Positions 27,826-36,284 of a stretch of DNA of 64,000 nt are shown here, one piece after another. Under the pieces are notes generated by a model. It ran no database searches. It worked only from the letters and a program-made list of their open reading frames with translations, and had not been told where the DNA came from. The first letter of the stretch is position 1; each line of letters opens with the position of its first letter. The position numbers and the translations under genes were made by a program. This DNA comes from an uncultured Aquimarina sp. (lineage in GTDB: Bacteria; Bacteroidota; Bacteroidia; Flavobacteriales; Flavobacteriaceae), in the NCBI GenBank assembly GCA_947499005.1, contig CANMML010000017.1, positions 19,278 through 83,277 of the forward strand, written 5' to 3'.

Positions 27826-28461
27826 TTGGCAAAACTGATAAAAATATATCCTGATAATCCTAACGAAAAAGCTATTGAAGAAGTCGTAGCAGTACTTCGA
27901 AAAGGAGGTTTAGTTATTTATCCTACAGATACTGTTTATGGATTAGGGTGTGATATCACTAATCAAAAAGCACTAAATCGTTTAGCCAAGCTGAAGGGGA
28001 TAAAATTAGATAAGGCCCGTTGGTCATTTGTTTGTCATGACCTTAGCAATCTTTCAGATTACGTACGTCAAATAGATTCGTGGGTATTCAAGATTTTGAA
28101 AAAATGTTTACCAGGTGCTTTCACCTTTGTTTTACCAAGTAATAATAGGTTGTCAGGAGCTTTTAAAAAGAGAAAAACAGTAGGAATCCGTGTGCCAGAT
28201 AACTCTATTTGTCAAGCAATAGTGGAACGCTTAGGAAATCCATTAGTCAATACATCGATCCATGATGAAGATGAAATTATAGAGTACACCACAGACCCCG
28301 AATTAATTTATGAAAAGTGGGAAAAGCTAGTCGATGTTGTAATTGATGGGGGATATGGAGGCAATATTCCTTCTACCGTGGTCGATTTCTCTAACGATGA
28401 AATTGATATTCTTCGAGAAGGAAAAGGAGATGTTTCGTTGTTAGGTGCTATGGGTTCTTAG
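27826..28461 (+). CDS. Sua5/YciO/YrdC family L-threonylcarbamoyladenylate synthase
   Basis: 211 residues. YrdC fold with GGLVIYPTDTVYGLGCDI, the KxR-type region KLDKARWSFVCHDL, and GIRVPDNSICQAIVE. It starts with TTG: an upstream ATG at 27817 is followed immediately by an in-frame TAG, so it cannot be the start. It makes threonylcarbamoyl-AMP for the t6A37 tRNA modification. It is shorter than Sua5 with its extra C-terminal domain, so it is of the YrdC/YciO length class, and YciO-type activity cannot be excluded. Confidence 0.88.
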   Translation: MAKLIKIYPDNPNEKAIEEVVAVLRKGGLVIYPTDTVYGLGCDITNQKALNRLAKLKGIKLDKARWSFVCHDLSNLSDYVRQIDSWVFKILKKCLPGAFTFVLPSNNRLSGAFKKRKTVGIRVPDNSICQAIVERLGNPLVNTSIHDEDEIIEYTTDPELIYEKWEKLVDVVIDGGYGGNIPSTVVDFSNDEIDILREGKGDVSLLGAMGS

Positions 28462-28474
28462 TGCATTTTAATGA

Positions 28475-29152
28475 TTATACACCAACAAGCAGAATCGTTA
28501 ATGTAATTACATATATAAAAATACCAATCAATATCTTTTTAGGAAATTTAGGAATTTGAATAGATGATAGGTTTAAATAAACAACCAATATCATAATGAG
28601 GTATAGACTTCTTGGGGAAATACCCACATTTAAAAAATGTTCAATTAAAAAGAACAAAGACACGATAAGGCCATTATAATCGACAGCCAAACCAGTATAT
28701 GTCTTACCATTAGTCAGCCCATAAATATTGAAATAGCTAAGTCGAATAGCACAGGCAGCAATAATTGCAAACGCACCCGGTATAAACCAAGGATTGTAAT
28801 TAGAATAGCTCAATAAAATAATTGCAGGCAAGACCCCAAAACTAACGATATCAATCAAAGAATCTAATTGACCTCCAAATGCCCTATGAGCATCAGTCCT
28901 ATTTTTCATCTTACTAGCAATTAAACCATCTAGCCAGTCAAATATTACTGACCAAGCACCAAAAACAGCAGCGATATAAATCTCTCCTTTAATCGCACTA
29001 TAAATCCCCAGTAAGGCACTTAATAGACCTAATAAAGTGCACATATTAGGAAGGTCGAAAATAAAGCGATGCATACTTAATTGATATGCTAGTTTCGTCT
29101 TTTCAAGATGTTCATCTTCTGTTACGATGTTATTTTTATTATTCAATTGCAT
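28475..29152 (-). CDS. CDP-alcohol phosphatidyltransferase, PssA-like
   Basis: 225 residues with about six to eight membrane helices. The family motif is present as D72-x2-D75-G76-x2-A79 ... G93-x3-D97-x3-D101 (in FDWLDGLIAS and GGQLDSLIDIVSFG). The usual Arg after Ala is Ser80. The GGQLDSLIDIVSFG segment resembles phosphatidylserine synthases. Its start overlaps the end of an upstream cytidylyltransferase-like gene by 14 bases, so both probably act in one pathway, making a CDP-activated head group or lipid and then transferring it. Confidence 0.85.
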   Translation of the reverse strand: MQLNNKNNIVTEDEHLEKTKLAYQLSMHRFIFDLPNMCTLLGLLSALLGIYSAIKGEIYIAAVFGAWSVIFDWLDGLIASKMKNRTDAHRAFGGQLDSLIDIVSFGVLPAIILLSYSNYNPWFIPGAFAIIAACAIRLSYFNIYGLTNGKTYTGLAVDYNGLIVSLFFLIEHFLNVGISPRSLYLIMILVVYLNLSSIQIPKFPKKILIGIFIYVITLTILLVGV

Positions 29153-29948
29153 AATCGGGTTTAGGTTTTTTAATCTCTGTAAGTAATCTTTTTAGAGGAA
29201 ATAATTTAATAGCCTCCTTCAGATCTTTTAGAGTGTCTATTTCATACCAAGGTTTTGCGTCAAAGGAAACCGCTTTTAATGAAAGAAGGTTTTCATCTAC
29301 TAATTCGGCAAAAACAGTCTCATAATACCCATTGACTTTTTCTTCTCTAATATGCTTGCCAAGTCTTTCTAAAATCACATTCCACGAAGCCGAAGAAAAA
29401 CTGTAGATATTAACTGTTTTGTATTTTATATCACCTTCACTATACTGAGTGTCTTTTTTAAAGCCTACTATTTTTTTGTTTTTATCGATGGTGACAGTAG
29501 TTCCGTTCATCCAATCTTTAATTCCAGCAACTGCCATTCTATCTGGGTACATCATTTCGTTTAAAAGAGAAGGATCAAAAACCAAATCACTTTCGATAAG
29601 AATAAAAGGCTCTTTCATAATTTCTCTTGCCATCCAAAGAGAATATATATTATTTGTTGTTTTATAAAGAGGGCTATATATGTATTCTATGGCAATGCTT
29701 TTATAGTTGTTTCCCAAAAAATCCTTTATCGAATTACTTAAGTGTCCAGTAACGATCACTAATTTTTTAATTCCTTTTGAAGCTAAATTTTCAACCAGCC
29801 TTTCCAGTATAGAAATCTCATTGACGAGTGTTAAACATTTAGGTGATTTGTTGGTTAGCGGTAAAAGTCGACTCCCTGTTCCAGCGGCCAATAATAATAC
29901 TGTTGTAATACGATTATTACTTCGCATAATTTTCGAATTTCTCTTCAT
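29139..29948 (-). CDS. NTP transferase, LicC/phosphocholine cytidylyltransferase-like
   Basis: 269 residues. Nucleotidyltransferase fold with LLLAAGTGSRLLPLTNKSPK (NTP-binding signature near residues 18-37), then YSPLYKTTNNIYSLWMA, a segment typical of LicC-type CTP:phosphocholine and related cytidylyltransferases, and ILIESDLVFD (metal-binding Asp). An alternative ATG lies seven codons in (29927). It overlaps the CDP-alcohol phosphatidyltransferase gene by 14 bases. Likely role: activating a phospho-alcohol with CTP for a lipid or surface glycan. The exact substrate cannot be read from the sequence. Confidence 0.82.
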   Translation of the reverse strand: MKRNSKIMRSNNRITTVLLLAAGTGSRLLPLTNKSPKCLTLVNEISILERLVENLASKGIKKLVIVTGHLSNSIKDFLGNNYKSIAIEYIYSPLYKTTNNIYSLWMAREIMKEPFILIESDLVFDPSLLNEMMYPDRMAVAGIKDWMNGTTVTIDKNKKIVGFKKDTQYSEGDIKYKTVNIYSFSSASWNVILERLGKHIREEKVNGYYETVFAELVDENLLSLKAVSFDAKPWYEIDTLKDLKEAIKLFPLKRLLTEIKKPKPDYAIE

Positions 29949-30369
29949 ATAATGATGAAATTAAAATGGTTAATAGATCGATAAGCTTTAACAAACTGCT
30001 CAGGAGTTTGTTAATGGTGTGTTATACGGAATCCTTGTCAGTGAATCGTATTAAAGGAGTGGTTACTGATAATTCAACTTTGTGTATGAAGTCTGCTTGC
30101 GAATGATAAATTACTTCGAATAGTTTATCAACAAAAAAGATAGTGAATGATTGATATCATTAGATATGTAGTCCATAAGTAAAGGTACTCTATATAATTC
30201 GGGTATTATGGCTTAGGCTACTTATAATTTGATTAATTGGTATAATAAGTAAATGTTATAGTCTTAATAAAAGTTTGTGAACTTATAGCGAGCTAGAAAT
30301 CATTGAAGCCTAACATTATGAATGAAAGTAGTGTGATTGTTGTCTAATTGGTACCACTAAAAGGTATAA
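29949..30369. other. gene-free stretch with one hairpin
   Basis: No credible coding frame on either strand. A 9-bp perfect hairpin TAACAAACT/AGTTTGTTA lies at 29989-30013 upstream of the cytidylyltransferase gene. Nothing else is recognisable. Confidence 0.6.
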
Positions 30370-30393
30370 TACCTCCAGGCTTGCCCCGAGGTA
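30370..30393 (-). terminator. hairpin downstream of ung
   Basis: TACCTC (30370-30375) pairs with GAGGTA (30388-30393), with an inner GGC/GCC pair. It lies 9 bases past the ung stop on the minus strand. The T-run is weak. Confidence 0.45.
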
Positions 30394-30401
30394 GTTTACT
30401 A

Positions 30402-31067
30402 TTACCATTCAATCTCTAATTTTCCAATCGATTTTAAATAATCATTCGTTTGACTAAAATGTTTATTCCCGAACCAATACCCACGATTTGCACTTAGAGG
30501 AGATGGATGTCCAGATGTTAAAATATGATGTTTCTTTTTATCGATTTTTGCACCTTTCTTTTTGGCAAAACCACCCCATAATAAGAAAACTACATTTTCG
30601 CATTGTTCGGAAATTGTTTTGATAACAGCATCAGTAAAGGTTTCCCACCCTTGCTTTTGGTGGCTTCCCGCTTCGTGAGCTCGAACTGTTAATGTCGCAT
30701 TTAATAATAAAATACCCTGCTTTGCCCAATGCGATAAATCACCACTTTGCGGATAAGGTTTCTGTACGTCTGTTTCAATTTCTTTAAAAATATTGACTAG
30801 AGAAGGAGGGGGGGCAATACGATCTCTTACAGAAAAGCATAATCCATTTGCTTGGTCAGGCCCATGATATGGATCTTGACCTATAATAACTACTTTAATT
30901 TTGTCTAGAGGACAATGATCAAAAGCAGCGAAAATTTCATCATTAGGAGGAAAACAAGTTGTTGTATGATATTCATTCTTAATAAATGAGGTTAAGTCTT
31001 TGAAATAAGGCTTTTCAAATTCATCCTTCAAGGTAGCTTTCCAACTTTCGTGTATTGTCACAGACAT
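30402..31067 (-). CDS. ung: uracil-DNA glycosylase
   Basis: 221 residues, family 1 UDG. The water-activating motif GQDPYHG (catalytic Asp) is near residues 62-68, and the uracil-recognition and DNA-intercalation motif HPSPLSANRG is near residues 188-197. It removes uracil from DNA in base-excision repair. Stand-alone gene, divergent from the phosphatase gene at 31249. Confidence 0.98.
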   Translation of the reverse strand: MSVTIHESWKATLKDEFEKPYFKDLTSFIKNEYHTTTCFPPNDEIFAAFDHCPLDKIKVVIIGQDPYHGPDQANGLCFSVRDRIAPPPSLVNIFKEIETDVQKPYPQSGDLSHWAKQGILLLNATLTVRAHEAGSHQKQGWETFTDAVIKTISEQCENVVFLLWGGFAKKKGAKIDKKKHHILTSGHPSPLSANRGYWFGNKHFSQTNDYLKSIGKLEIEW

Positions 31068-31248
31068 TGTTTTTTGGACATAATGGTTAGGAGTACAAAG
31101 TAAATAGTATTAAGTATAAAGACAAAACAAGTAAATTTAAAATTGCACGGCAATTTTAAAACCCTCAACCCATTTAAAAGAAACTTAATAATATGATATT
31201 CCATAGCTTACAGGAAAATAGTAACTTCACCATTCTAAAGAATTTAGA

Positions 31249-32874
31249 ATGAGATTGAGAATTTTTATAGCCTTGTTGTCGCTTCTTTCAGCTGTACAAG
31301 CGCAGGAATATGCTGCTAATCCTAAACTAGTAGTTGGCGTTGTAGTAGATCAAATGAGATATGATTATATATCTAGATTTTATAGTCGATTTGGTGATGA
31401 TGGGTTTAAGAGATTATTAAATGAAGGTTTTGAGTGTAGAAATCATCATTACAATTACATGCCTACATATACAGGGCCAGGTCACGCGTCGATTTATACA
31501 GGAACAACTCCCGCAAACCACGGAATTATAGCGAATGATTGGTATGACAAATTCAAGAAAAAATCAGTGTACTGTGCCAGTGATGATAAGGTAGTTCCCT
31601 TAGGTACGACAAGTGAAAAAGAAAAAATGTCACCAAGACGTATGTTGGCTATGAGTTTTGCTGACGCGAATAGATTGCATACCCAGTTTCAGGGAAAAAC
31701 GATAGGTATTAGCATAAAAGATAGGGGAGCCATTTTGCCTGCTGGACACACCGCAAATAGAGCTTATTGGTTTAGAGGAAAAAAAGAAGGAAAGTGGGTC
31801 TCTTCAGATTTTTATGGTCCATCATTACCTACTTGGGTGAGGAAAATAAATCAAACAGAGCCAGGAAAACAATACTTAAAAGCATGGAATCCTTTATATC
31901 CTATTAATACTTACGAGGCAAGTGGGGCAGATTCTAACGATTATGAAAAAGGATTTAAAGGTAGAGAGATTGCAACCTTGCCTTATGATTTGGAAAGTTT
32001 AAGTGACCAAAATGGAGGATATGATATTATAAAAGTATCTCCGCATGGGAATTCGTTAGTTACGGATTTTGCCATTGAAGCTATTAAAAAAGAAAAATTA
32101 GGAATCGATAAGTATACAGATGTATTGACTATAAGTTATTCGAGCCCCGATTATATTGGTCATAATTTTGGAGTAAATTCAGTTGAAATAGAAGATACTT
32201 ATTTGAGATTAGATAAAGAGTTAGCAAAACTCTTGGAAGTTTTAGATGTCAATATTGGTGCAGGAAATTACAGCTTGTTTTTAACTGCAGATCATGGGGC
32301 GGTGCATGTACCCTCATTTTTAAATAAAAAGAGAATTCCATCAGGATATATAGATGGTAGTGATTTAAAAAAGCGAATTCAAAAAATGTTGAATGAGAAG
32401 TTTAAAGTAGATGGTTTAATGTCGAATTTTTCTAATCAACAATTATTTTTAAACTCAGAAGCGTTAGAAAATCATGATATTGATAAGGAGGATGTGCAAG
32501 AAGCATTAGTGCATTTTTTAGAAGCTCAACCAGAAATTCAATATGCTTTTACACGAGAACAGTTGTCGTCAAGATCAATGACTGACCCCATGGCTCTTTT
32601 AGTTCAAAATGGATTTCACCAAAGATTAAGTGGTGATGTGGCAATGATTTTTAAGCCATCGTCTATTATGTATCCAAAGAAAGGATCTACTCATGGAAGT
32701 CCACAGGTATATGATACACATGTTCCTCTTATTTTTTATGGAAAAGGAGTACGAAAAGGAAAAACATATCAAAAAACAGCTGTAATTGATATCGCTCCAA
32801 CCATGTGTGCTATTATGGGGATTGCAAACCCTAATGGAGTTACGGGTGAAGTAATTGGTGAGGTGATTGAATAA
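31249..32874 (+). CDS. PafA-like alkaline phosphatase superfamily protein
   Basis: 541 residues with a signal peptide (about 1-18, ending VQAQ). Alkaline phosphatase fold: first metal Asp in VVVDQMRYDY (Asp34), nucleophile Thr75 in PTYTGPGHAS, the K-x-R pair in SIKDRGAILPAG characteristic of the flavobacterial PafA monoesterase, the metal-binding TADHG, and a late His in GSTHGSP. It is expected to hydrolyse phosphate monoesters in the periplasm or outside the cell. A bidirectional terminator lies just downstream. Confidence 0.92.
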   Translation: MRLRIFIALLSLLSAVQAQEYAANPKLVVGVVVDQMRYDYISRFYSRFGDDGFKRLLNEGFECRNHHYNYMPTYTGPGHASIYTGTTPANHGIIANDWYDKFKKKSVYCASDDKVVPLGTTSEKEKMSPRRMLAMSFADANRLHTQFQGKTIGISIKDRGAILPAGHTANRAYWFRGKKEGKWVSSDFYGPSLPTWVRKINQTEPGKQYLKAWNPLYPINTYEASGADSNDYEKGFKGREIATLPYDLESLSDQNGGYDIIKVSPHGNSLVTDFAIEAIKKEKLGIDKYTDVLTISYSSPDYIGHNFGVNSVEIEDTYLRLDKELAKLLEVLDVNIGAGNYSLFLTADHGAVHVPSFLNKKRIPSGYIDGSDLKKRIQKMLNEKFKVDGLMSNFSNQQLFLNSEALENHDIDKEDVQEALVHFLEAQPEIQYAFTREQLSSRSMTDPMALLVQNGFHQRLSGDVAMIFKPSSIMYPKKGSTHGSPQVYDTHVPLIFYGKGVRKGKTYQKTAVIDIAPTMCAIMGIANPNGVTGEVIGEVIE

Positions 32875-32893
32875 GTTTTTATTATAAATTACG

Positions 32894-32926
32894 AAACCTC
32901 ACAGGTCTTGAAGACCTGTGAAGTTT
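32894..32926. terminator. bidirectional terminator between phosphatase gene and gldA
   Basis: Arms 32894-32909 and 32911-32926 match at 15 of 16 positions (core CACAGGTCTT/AAGACCTGTG), between two convergent genes. A-rich on one side, T-rich on the other. Confidence 0.8.
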
Positions 32927-32952
32927 GATATAAAATTAGTTTTTTTGATTGA

Positions 32953-33843
32953 TTACATTGTATTGGAAGTAACCTCTTTAAAAAGAGACTCAATATTTAA
33001 TTCTTTTTCTTTTAGATGAATCAATTTTAAGTCGTGTTGTGTTGCAAAATCAAACAGAGCTGTTTGCTGTTGTTGCGAAAATTCAATTTCGAAATGGTTT
33101 TCTGAATTCGATTTGAAAGAAGAAAAATGAGGTAAAGACTTCAATAATTCAGTATTAAAATGAGTGTCGAATGCGACTTCGTAAATAGTGTTTTCTTGGT
33201 TTGTATTCAGTAATCGATCACCAACTAGATTCCCTTTATTGATAATCAATACCCGATCACACATGGCATTTACTTCTTGCATGATGTGTGTTGAAAGTAA
33301 TACGGTTTTGTCTTTTCCTAGATTTCTAATCAAATTACGAATGTCCTCTAATTGATTAGGGTCTAACCCTGTAGTTGGTTCGTCAAGTAACAATACCTCT
33401 GGGTCGTGAAGTATGGCAGCGGCGAGTCCCACACGCTGACGATATCCTTTTGAAAGGGTTCCGATTTTTTTTGAAATAACATCACCAAGCCCCGTCAATT
33501 CGATAACTTCATCAATACGAGATTTCGGACTGTTGTAAATAGTAGCATTGAAACTTAAATACTCTTTAGGATATTGCTGTAGATACAATGGATTGTGCTC
33601 AGGCAAATACCCAATATGTTTTTTTACATCAAAATGATTTTCAGTTATGTTTAAATCATTAACCCATGCTTCTCCTTTATCTGCTTTTTCATAAGTGGTA
33701 AGAATTTTTAATAGCGTAGATTTTCCTGCTCCGTTAGGGCCAAGAAAGCCGACGATTTGACCTTTAGGAATCTCAAAAGAAATATTATTCAAGGCTAAAT
33801 GGTCATCATATGATTTAGAAAGTAGATCGACTTTTATGGGCAT
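32953..33843 (-). CDS. gldA: gliding-motility ABC transporter ATP-binding protein GldA
   Basis: 296 residues. ABC ATPase with Walker A GPNGAGKST (residues 35-43), Q-loop region IGYLPEHNPLY, signature LSKGYRQRVGLA, Walker B VLLLDEPTTG and the H-loop STHIMQEV. The sequence closely follows GldA of gliding flavobacteria. GldA works with the membrane proteins GldF and GldG, and mutants fail to glide. No gldF or gldG gene is adjacent, so they must lie elsewhere if present. Alternative: another DrrA/NosF-type exporter ATPase. Confidence 0.88.
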   Translation of the reverse strand: MPIKVDLLSKSYDDHLALNNISFEIPKGQIVGFLGPNGAGKSTLLKILTTYEKADKGEAWVNDLNITENHFDVKKHIGYLPEHNPLYLQQYPKEYLSFNATIYNSPKSRIDEVIELTGLGDVISKKIGTLSKGYRQRVGLAAAILHDPEVLLLDEPTTGLDPNQLEDIRNLIRNLGKDKTVLLSTHIMQEVNAMCDRVLIINKGNLVGDRLLNTNQENTIYEVAFDTHFNTELLKSLPHFSSFKSNSENHFEIEFSQQQQTALFDFATQHDLKLIHLKEKELNIESLFKEVTSNTM

Positions 33844-34006
33844 GTTTTGTTTTTTGTTTTAATAATTTTCAGAAAAACACTTTTGTAATACGTTAGAGGA
33901 ATACGGTCTACATATTTTTAACCTCCAAAGTATAGACAAAATAGGGTGTTGAAATTAAATTCTAAATAAAACTTATCTAATAGCTTCAAAAATACACTCT
34001 TTTTAT

Positions 34007-34036
34007 TTTGTAGTTACAAAACTTTAAATACATTTG
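34007..34036 (+). promoter_or_regulatory. promoter of the aromatic operon leader
   Basis: TTTG at 34007-34010, an 18-base spacer, then TACATTTG at 34029-34036. This is a full match to the Bacteroidota -33/-7 consensus. The predicted start is near 34043, about 12 bases ahead of the leader peptide ATG. Confidence 0.8.
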
Positions 34037-34055
34037 TGCCATACAATAACAAGAG

Positions 34056-34109
34056 ATGAATAATTTATTTTACACTTTCTCATTTTACTTCTTCTACTTT
34101 TTTAAGTAA
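34056..34109 (+). CDS. pheL: Phe/Tyr-rich leader peptide of the aromatic operon
   Basis: A 17-residue open frame, MNNLFYTFSFYFFYFFK, with seven Phe and three Tyr. It is preceded by AAGAG as a possible ribosome site and a full promoter. It ends five bases before the antiterminator strand (34114-34119) and ahead of a Rho-independent terminator (34154-34186) that sits just upstream of pheA. This is the classic layout of transcription attenuation: ribosome stalling at Phe/Tyr codons when charged tRNA is scarce would favour the antiterminator. Confidence 0.9.
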   Translation: MNNLFYTFSFYFFYFFK

Positions 34110-34113
34110 GAAG

Positions 34114-34186
34114 CGGGATGTTGTGTAATATAAATTCAAAATAAATTATATGAAATCCCGATTCGCTAAGAGTCGGGATTTTTTTT
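34114..34186 (+). terminator. attenuator: antiterminator/terminator pair before pheA
   Basis: Terminator stem 34154-34164 with 34170-34180 (11 bp, one G-U pair, loop GCTAA), followed by T to 34186. The strand CGGGAT at 34114-34119 can instead pair with ATCCCG at 34155-34160, which is part of the terminator's 5' arm, so the two structures exclude each other. pheA starts at 34195. Confidence 0.85.
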
Positions 34187-34194
34187 GAAGTAAT

Positions 34195-35022
34195 ATGAAG
34201 AAAGTCATAGGAATTCAAGGAGTAAAAGGGTCATACCACCACCAGGTAGCTTTAAGTTATTTTGGGAATGATATCGAGATCGATGAATGTATGTCTTTTC
34301 AAGAGCTAGTAAAAAGTATTGAAGCGGGTAGATGTACCGATGCAGTAATGGCGATTGAAAATTCAATTGCAGGTTCGATTATCCCTAATTATGCTTATAT
34401 CGATGAACATAATTTAACCATTAGTGGTGAGTTTTATTTGCCAATTCATCATTGTTTGATGGCTTTGGATGGTCAAGAAATTTTGGATATCAAAGAAGTA
34501 TATTCACATCCAATGGCATTATTACAGTGTAAAGAGTTTTTTAAAAACCATCCACACATCAAATTGATAGAAGATGCAGATACAGCAGAGGTAGCAGATC
34601 GAATTGCTAAAAATCAATTGAAAGGAATTGCAGCTATTGCTGGTAAAACAGCCGCTGAAATTTATGGATTGAAAGTCCTAGCAGAAGAAATTCAGACGAT
34701 CAAAACGAATAGCACCCGTTTTTTTATTCTGAATAAAAGATCGGAATCGGGAGTAGAGGAGGCTAAAATCGATAAGGCATCTTTGAAATTTATTTTAGAT
34801 CATAAAAGAGGAAGTTTGGCAACGGTCCTTAATGTAATGAGTGATTGCAGTCTCAATCTAACGAAGATACAGTCATTACCTGTTATAGATCAACCTTGGA
34901 AGTATGCCTTTTTTGTGGATACGACTTTCGTGAAATTAGAAGATTATAAAAAAGCGCTTGCCATTTTGAAGATCATGGCAACGGAATTAAAAATATTGGG
35001 AGAATACCAAAATCAAAAGTAA
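34195..35022 (+). CDS. pheA: prephenate dehydratase
   Basis: 275 residues, a monofunctional dehydratase without a chorismate mutase domain. Catalytic domain about 1-180 with GVKGSYHHQVAL, AIENSIAGSI and the active-site TRF motif in TNSTRFFIL. C-terminal ACT domain (about 195-275, GSLATVLNVMSD) for Phe feedback. The usual ESRP Phe-site motif is QSLP here. It converts prephenate to phenylpyruvate. First gene of an operon with an aminotransferase (adjacent, no gap) and tyrA, controlled by the attenuator upstream. Confidence 0.95.
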   Translation: MKKVIGIQGVKGSYHHQVALSYFGNDIEIDECMSFQELVKSIEAGRCTDAVMAIENSIAGSIIPNYAYIDEHNLTISGEFYLPIHHCLMALDGQEILDIKEVYSHPMALLQCKEFFKNHPHIKLIEDADTAEVADRIAKNQLKGIAAIAGKTAAEIYGLKVLAEEIQTIKTNSTRFFILNKRSESGVEEAKIDKASLKFILDHKRGSLATVLNVMSDCSLNLTKIQSLPVIDQPWKYAFFVDTTFVKLEDYKKALAILKIMATELKILGEYQNQK

Positions 35023-36171
35023 ATGGGGATTGTTACTGCAAAACGTTTAGAAACGGTTGAGGAATATTACTTCTCGAAAAAGTTAAGAGAAGTAAGACAA
35101 TTAGCTTTGGATGGGAAGCCTATTATTAATATGGCTATCGGAAGTCCCGATTTGGCGCCGCCAGCAGAAGTGATTGAAAGTATCACACAGGCGGTGTTGG
35201 TAGATGGGGCTCATAAATACCAAAGCTATCAAGGGTTGCCAGAATTGCGAGAAGCTATAGCTTTATTTTATCAAAAGCAATATGGCGTAACGATTAATCC
35301 AGAGAATGAAATATTGCCTTTAATGGGGTCTAAAGAGGGGATCATGCACATTTCGATGGCATACCTTAATGAAGGAGATCAAGTGTTGATTCCTAATCCT
35401 GGGTATCCTACCTATACTTCGGTAACGAAATTAATTGGAGCAGTACCTGTTTATTATGAATTAAATGCCGAAGGAGGTTGGTTTCCTAATTTAAATTTAC
35501 TGGCAGAACAAGACTTGTCCAAGGTGAAATTGATGTGGATTAATTATCCCCATATGCCTACAGGGGCTGAAGCTACGGAAGCACAATTTAAAAAATTGAT
35601 AGATTTTGCTAAAGCGAATGACATCCTTTTGGTAAATGATAATCCTTATAGTTTTGTGTTAACGGATAAGCCATTAAGTATTCTAAGTGTTGAAGGAGCA
35701 AAAGAGGTGGCATTAGAATTGAATTCATTAAGTAAGACGTTCAATATGGCAGGGTGGCGTGTTGGAATGGTGTTAGGAGATTCAGAAAAAATTAATGCAG
35801 TACTTAAGGTAAAGTCCAACATGGATAGCGGAATGTTCCAAGGCTTGCAAAAAGGAGCAATTGCGGCCTTAAATGTAAGTGATTCTTGGTATCAAGAAAT
35901 GAATGATATTTATAGAAAACGCCGTGAGTTGATTTGGAAAATGGCAGATCATTTTGGATGTGTCTATGATCGAAATGCTACGGGAATGTTTGTTTGGGCA
36001 AAATTACCCGAAAGCATAACCGATGCAGAAGCATTCATCGATGGGATTTTGTATGATAAGTCAATTTTCATTACCCCAGGAAGTATTTTTGGATCACAAG
36101 GAAAAGGGTATATCCGTTTTTCATTGTGTATTAGTGAAGATAAAATAGAGGAAGCAATAAGTCGACTTTAG
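35023..36171 (+). CDS. class I/II PLP aminotransferase of the aromatic operon
   Basis: 382 residues, fold type I. PLP-binding region visible as NDNPYSF, and the Schiff-base Lys in SLSKTFNMAGWRVG. The start directly follows the pheA stop, so translation is coupled. Given its neighbours, the likely role is transamination of phenylpyruvate and 4-hydroxyphenylpyruvate to Phe and Tyr. A broader specificity, such as alanine or aspartate, cannot be excluded. Confidence 0.9.
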   Translation: MGIVTAKRLETVEEYYFSKKLREVRQLALDGKPIINMAIGSPDLAPPAEVIESITQAVLVDGAHKYQSYQGLPELREAIALFYQKQYGVTINPENEILPLMGSKEGIMHISMAYLNEGDQVLIPNPGYPTYTSVTKLIGAVPVYYELNAEGGWFPNLNLLAEQDLSKVKLMWINYPHMPTGAEATEAQFKKLIDFAKANDILLVNDNPYSFVLTDKPLSILSVEGAKEVALELNSLSKTFNMAGWRVGMVLGDSEKINAVLKVKSNMDSGMFQGLQKGAIAALNVSDSWYQEMNDIYRKRRELIWKMADHFGCVYDRNATGMFVWAKLPESITDAEAFIDGILYDKSIFITPGSIFGSQGKGYIRFSLCISEDKIEEAISRL

Positions 36172-36176
36172 TCGAT

Positions 36177-36264
36177 GGCTTCAAGCTTCGAGCTACCAGC
36201 TCCAAGCTTTTATTAAATTTTAAATAGTGAAGCGTAAGCTCGTAGCCTGAAGCTCGTGGCTGAT
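36177..36264. repeat. imperfect inverted repeat before tyrA
   Basis: Arms around 36177-36197 and 36234-36264 share words such as GCTTCAAGCTTCGAGCT and AGCTCGTAGCCTGAAGC in opposite orientation. The vocabulary is shared with the purK-purE spacer (11209-11304). It interrupts an otherwise tight operon. Confidence 0.5.
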
Positions 36265-36284
36265 AGCGCTTGCAAAGCAAGCAA

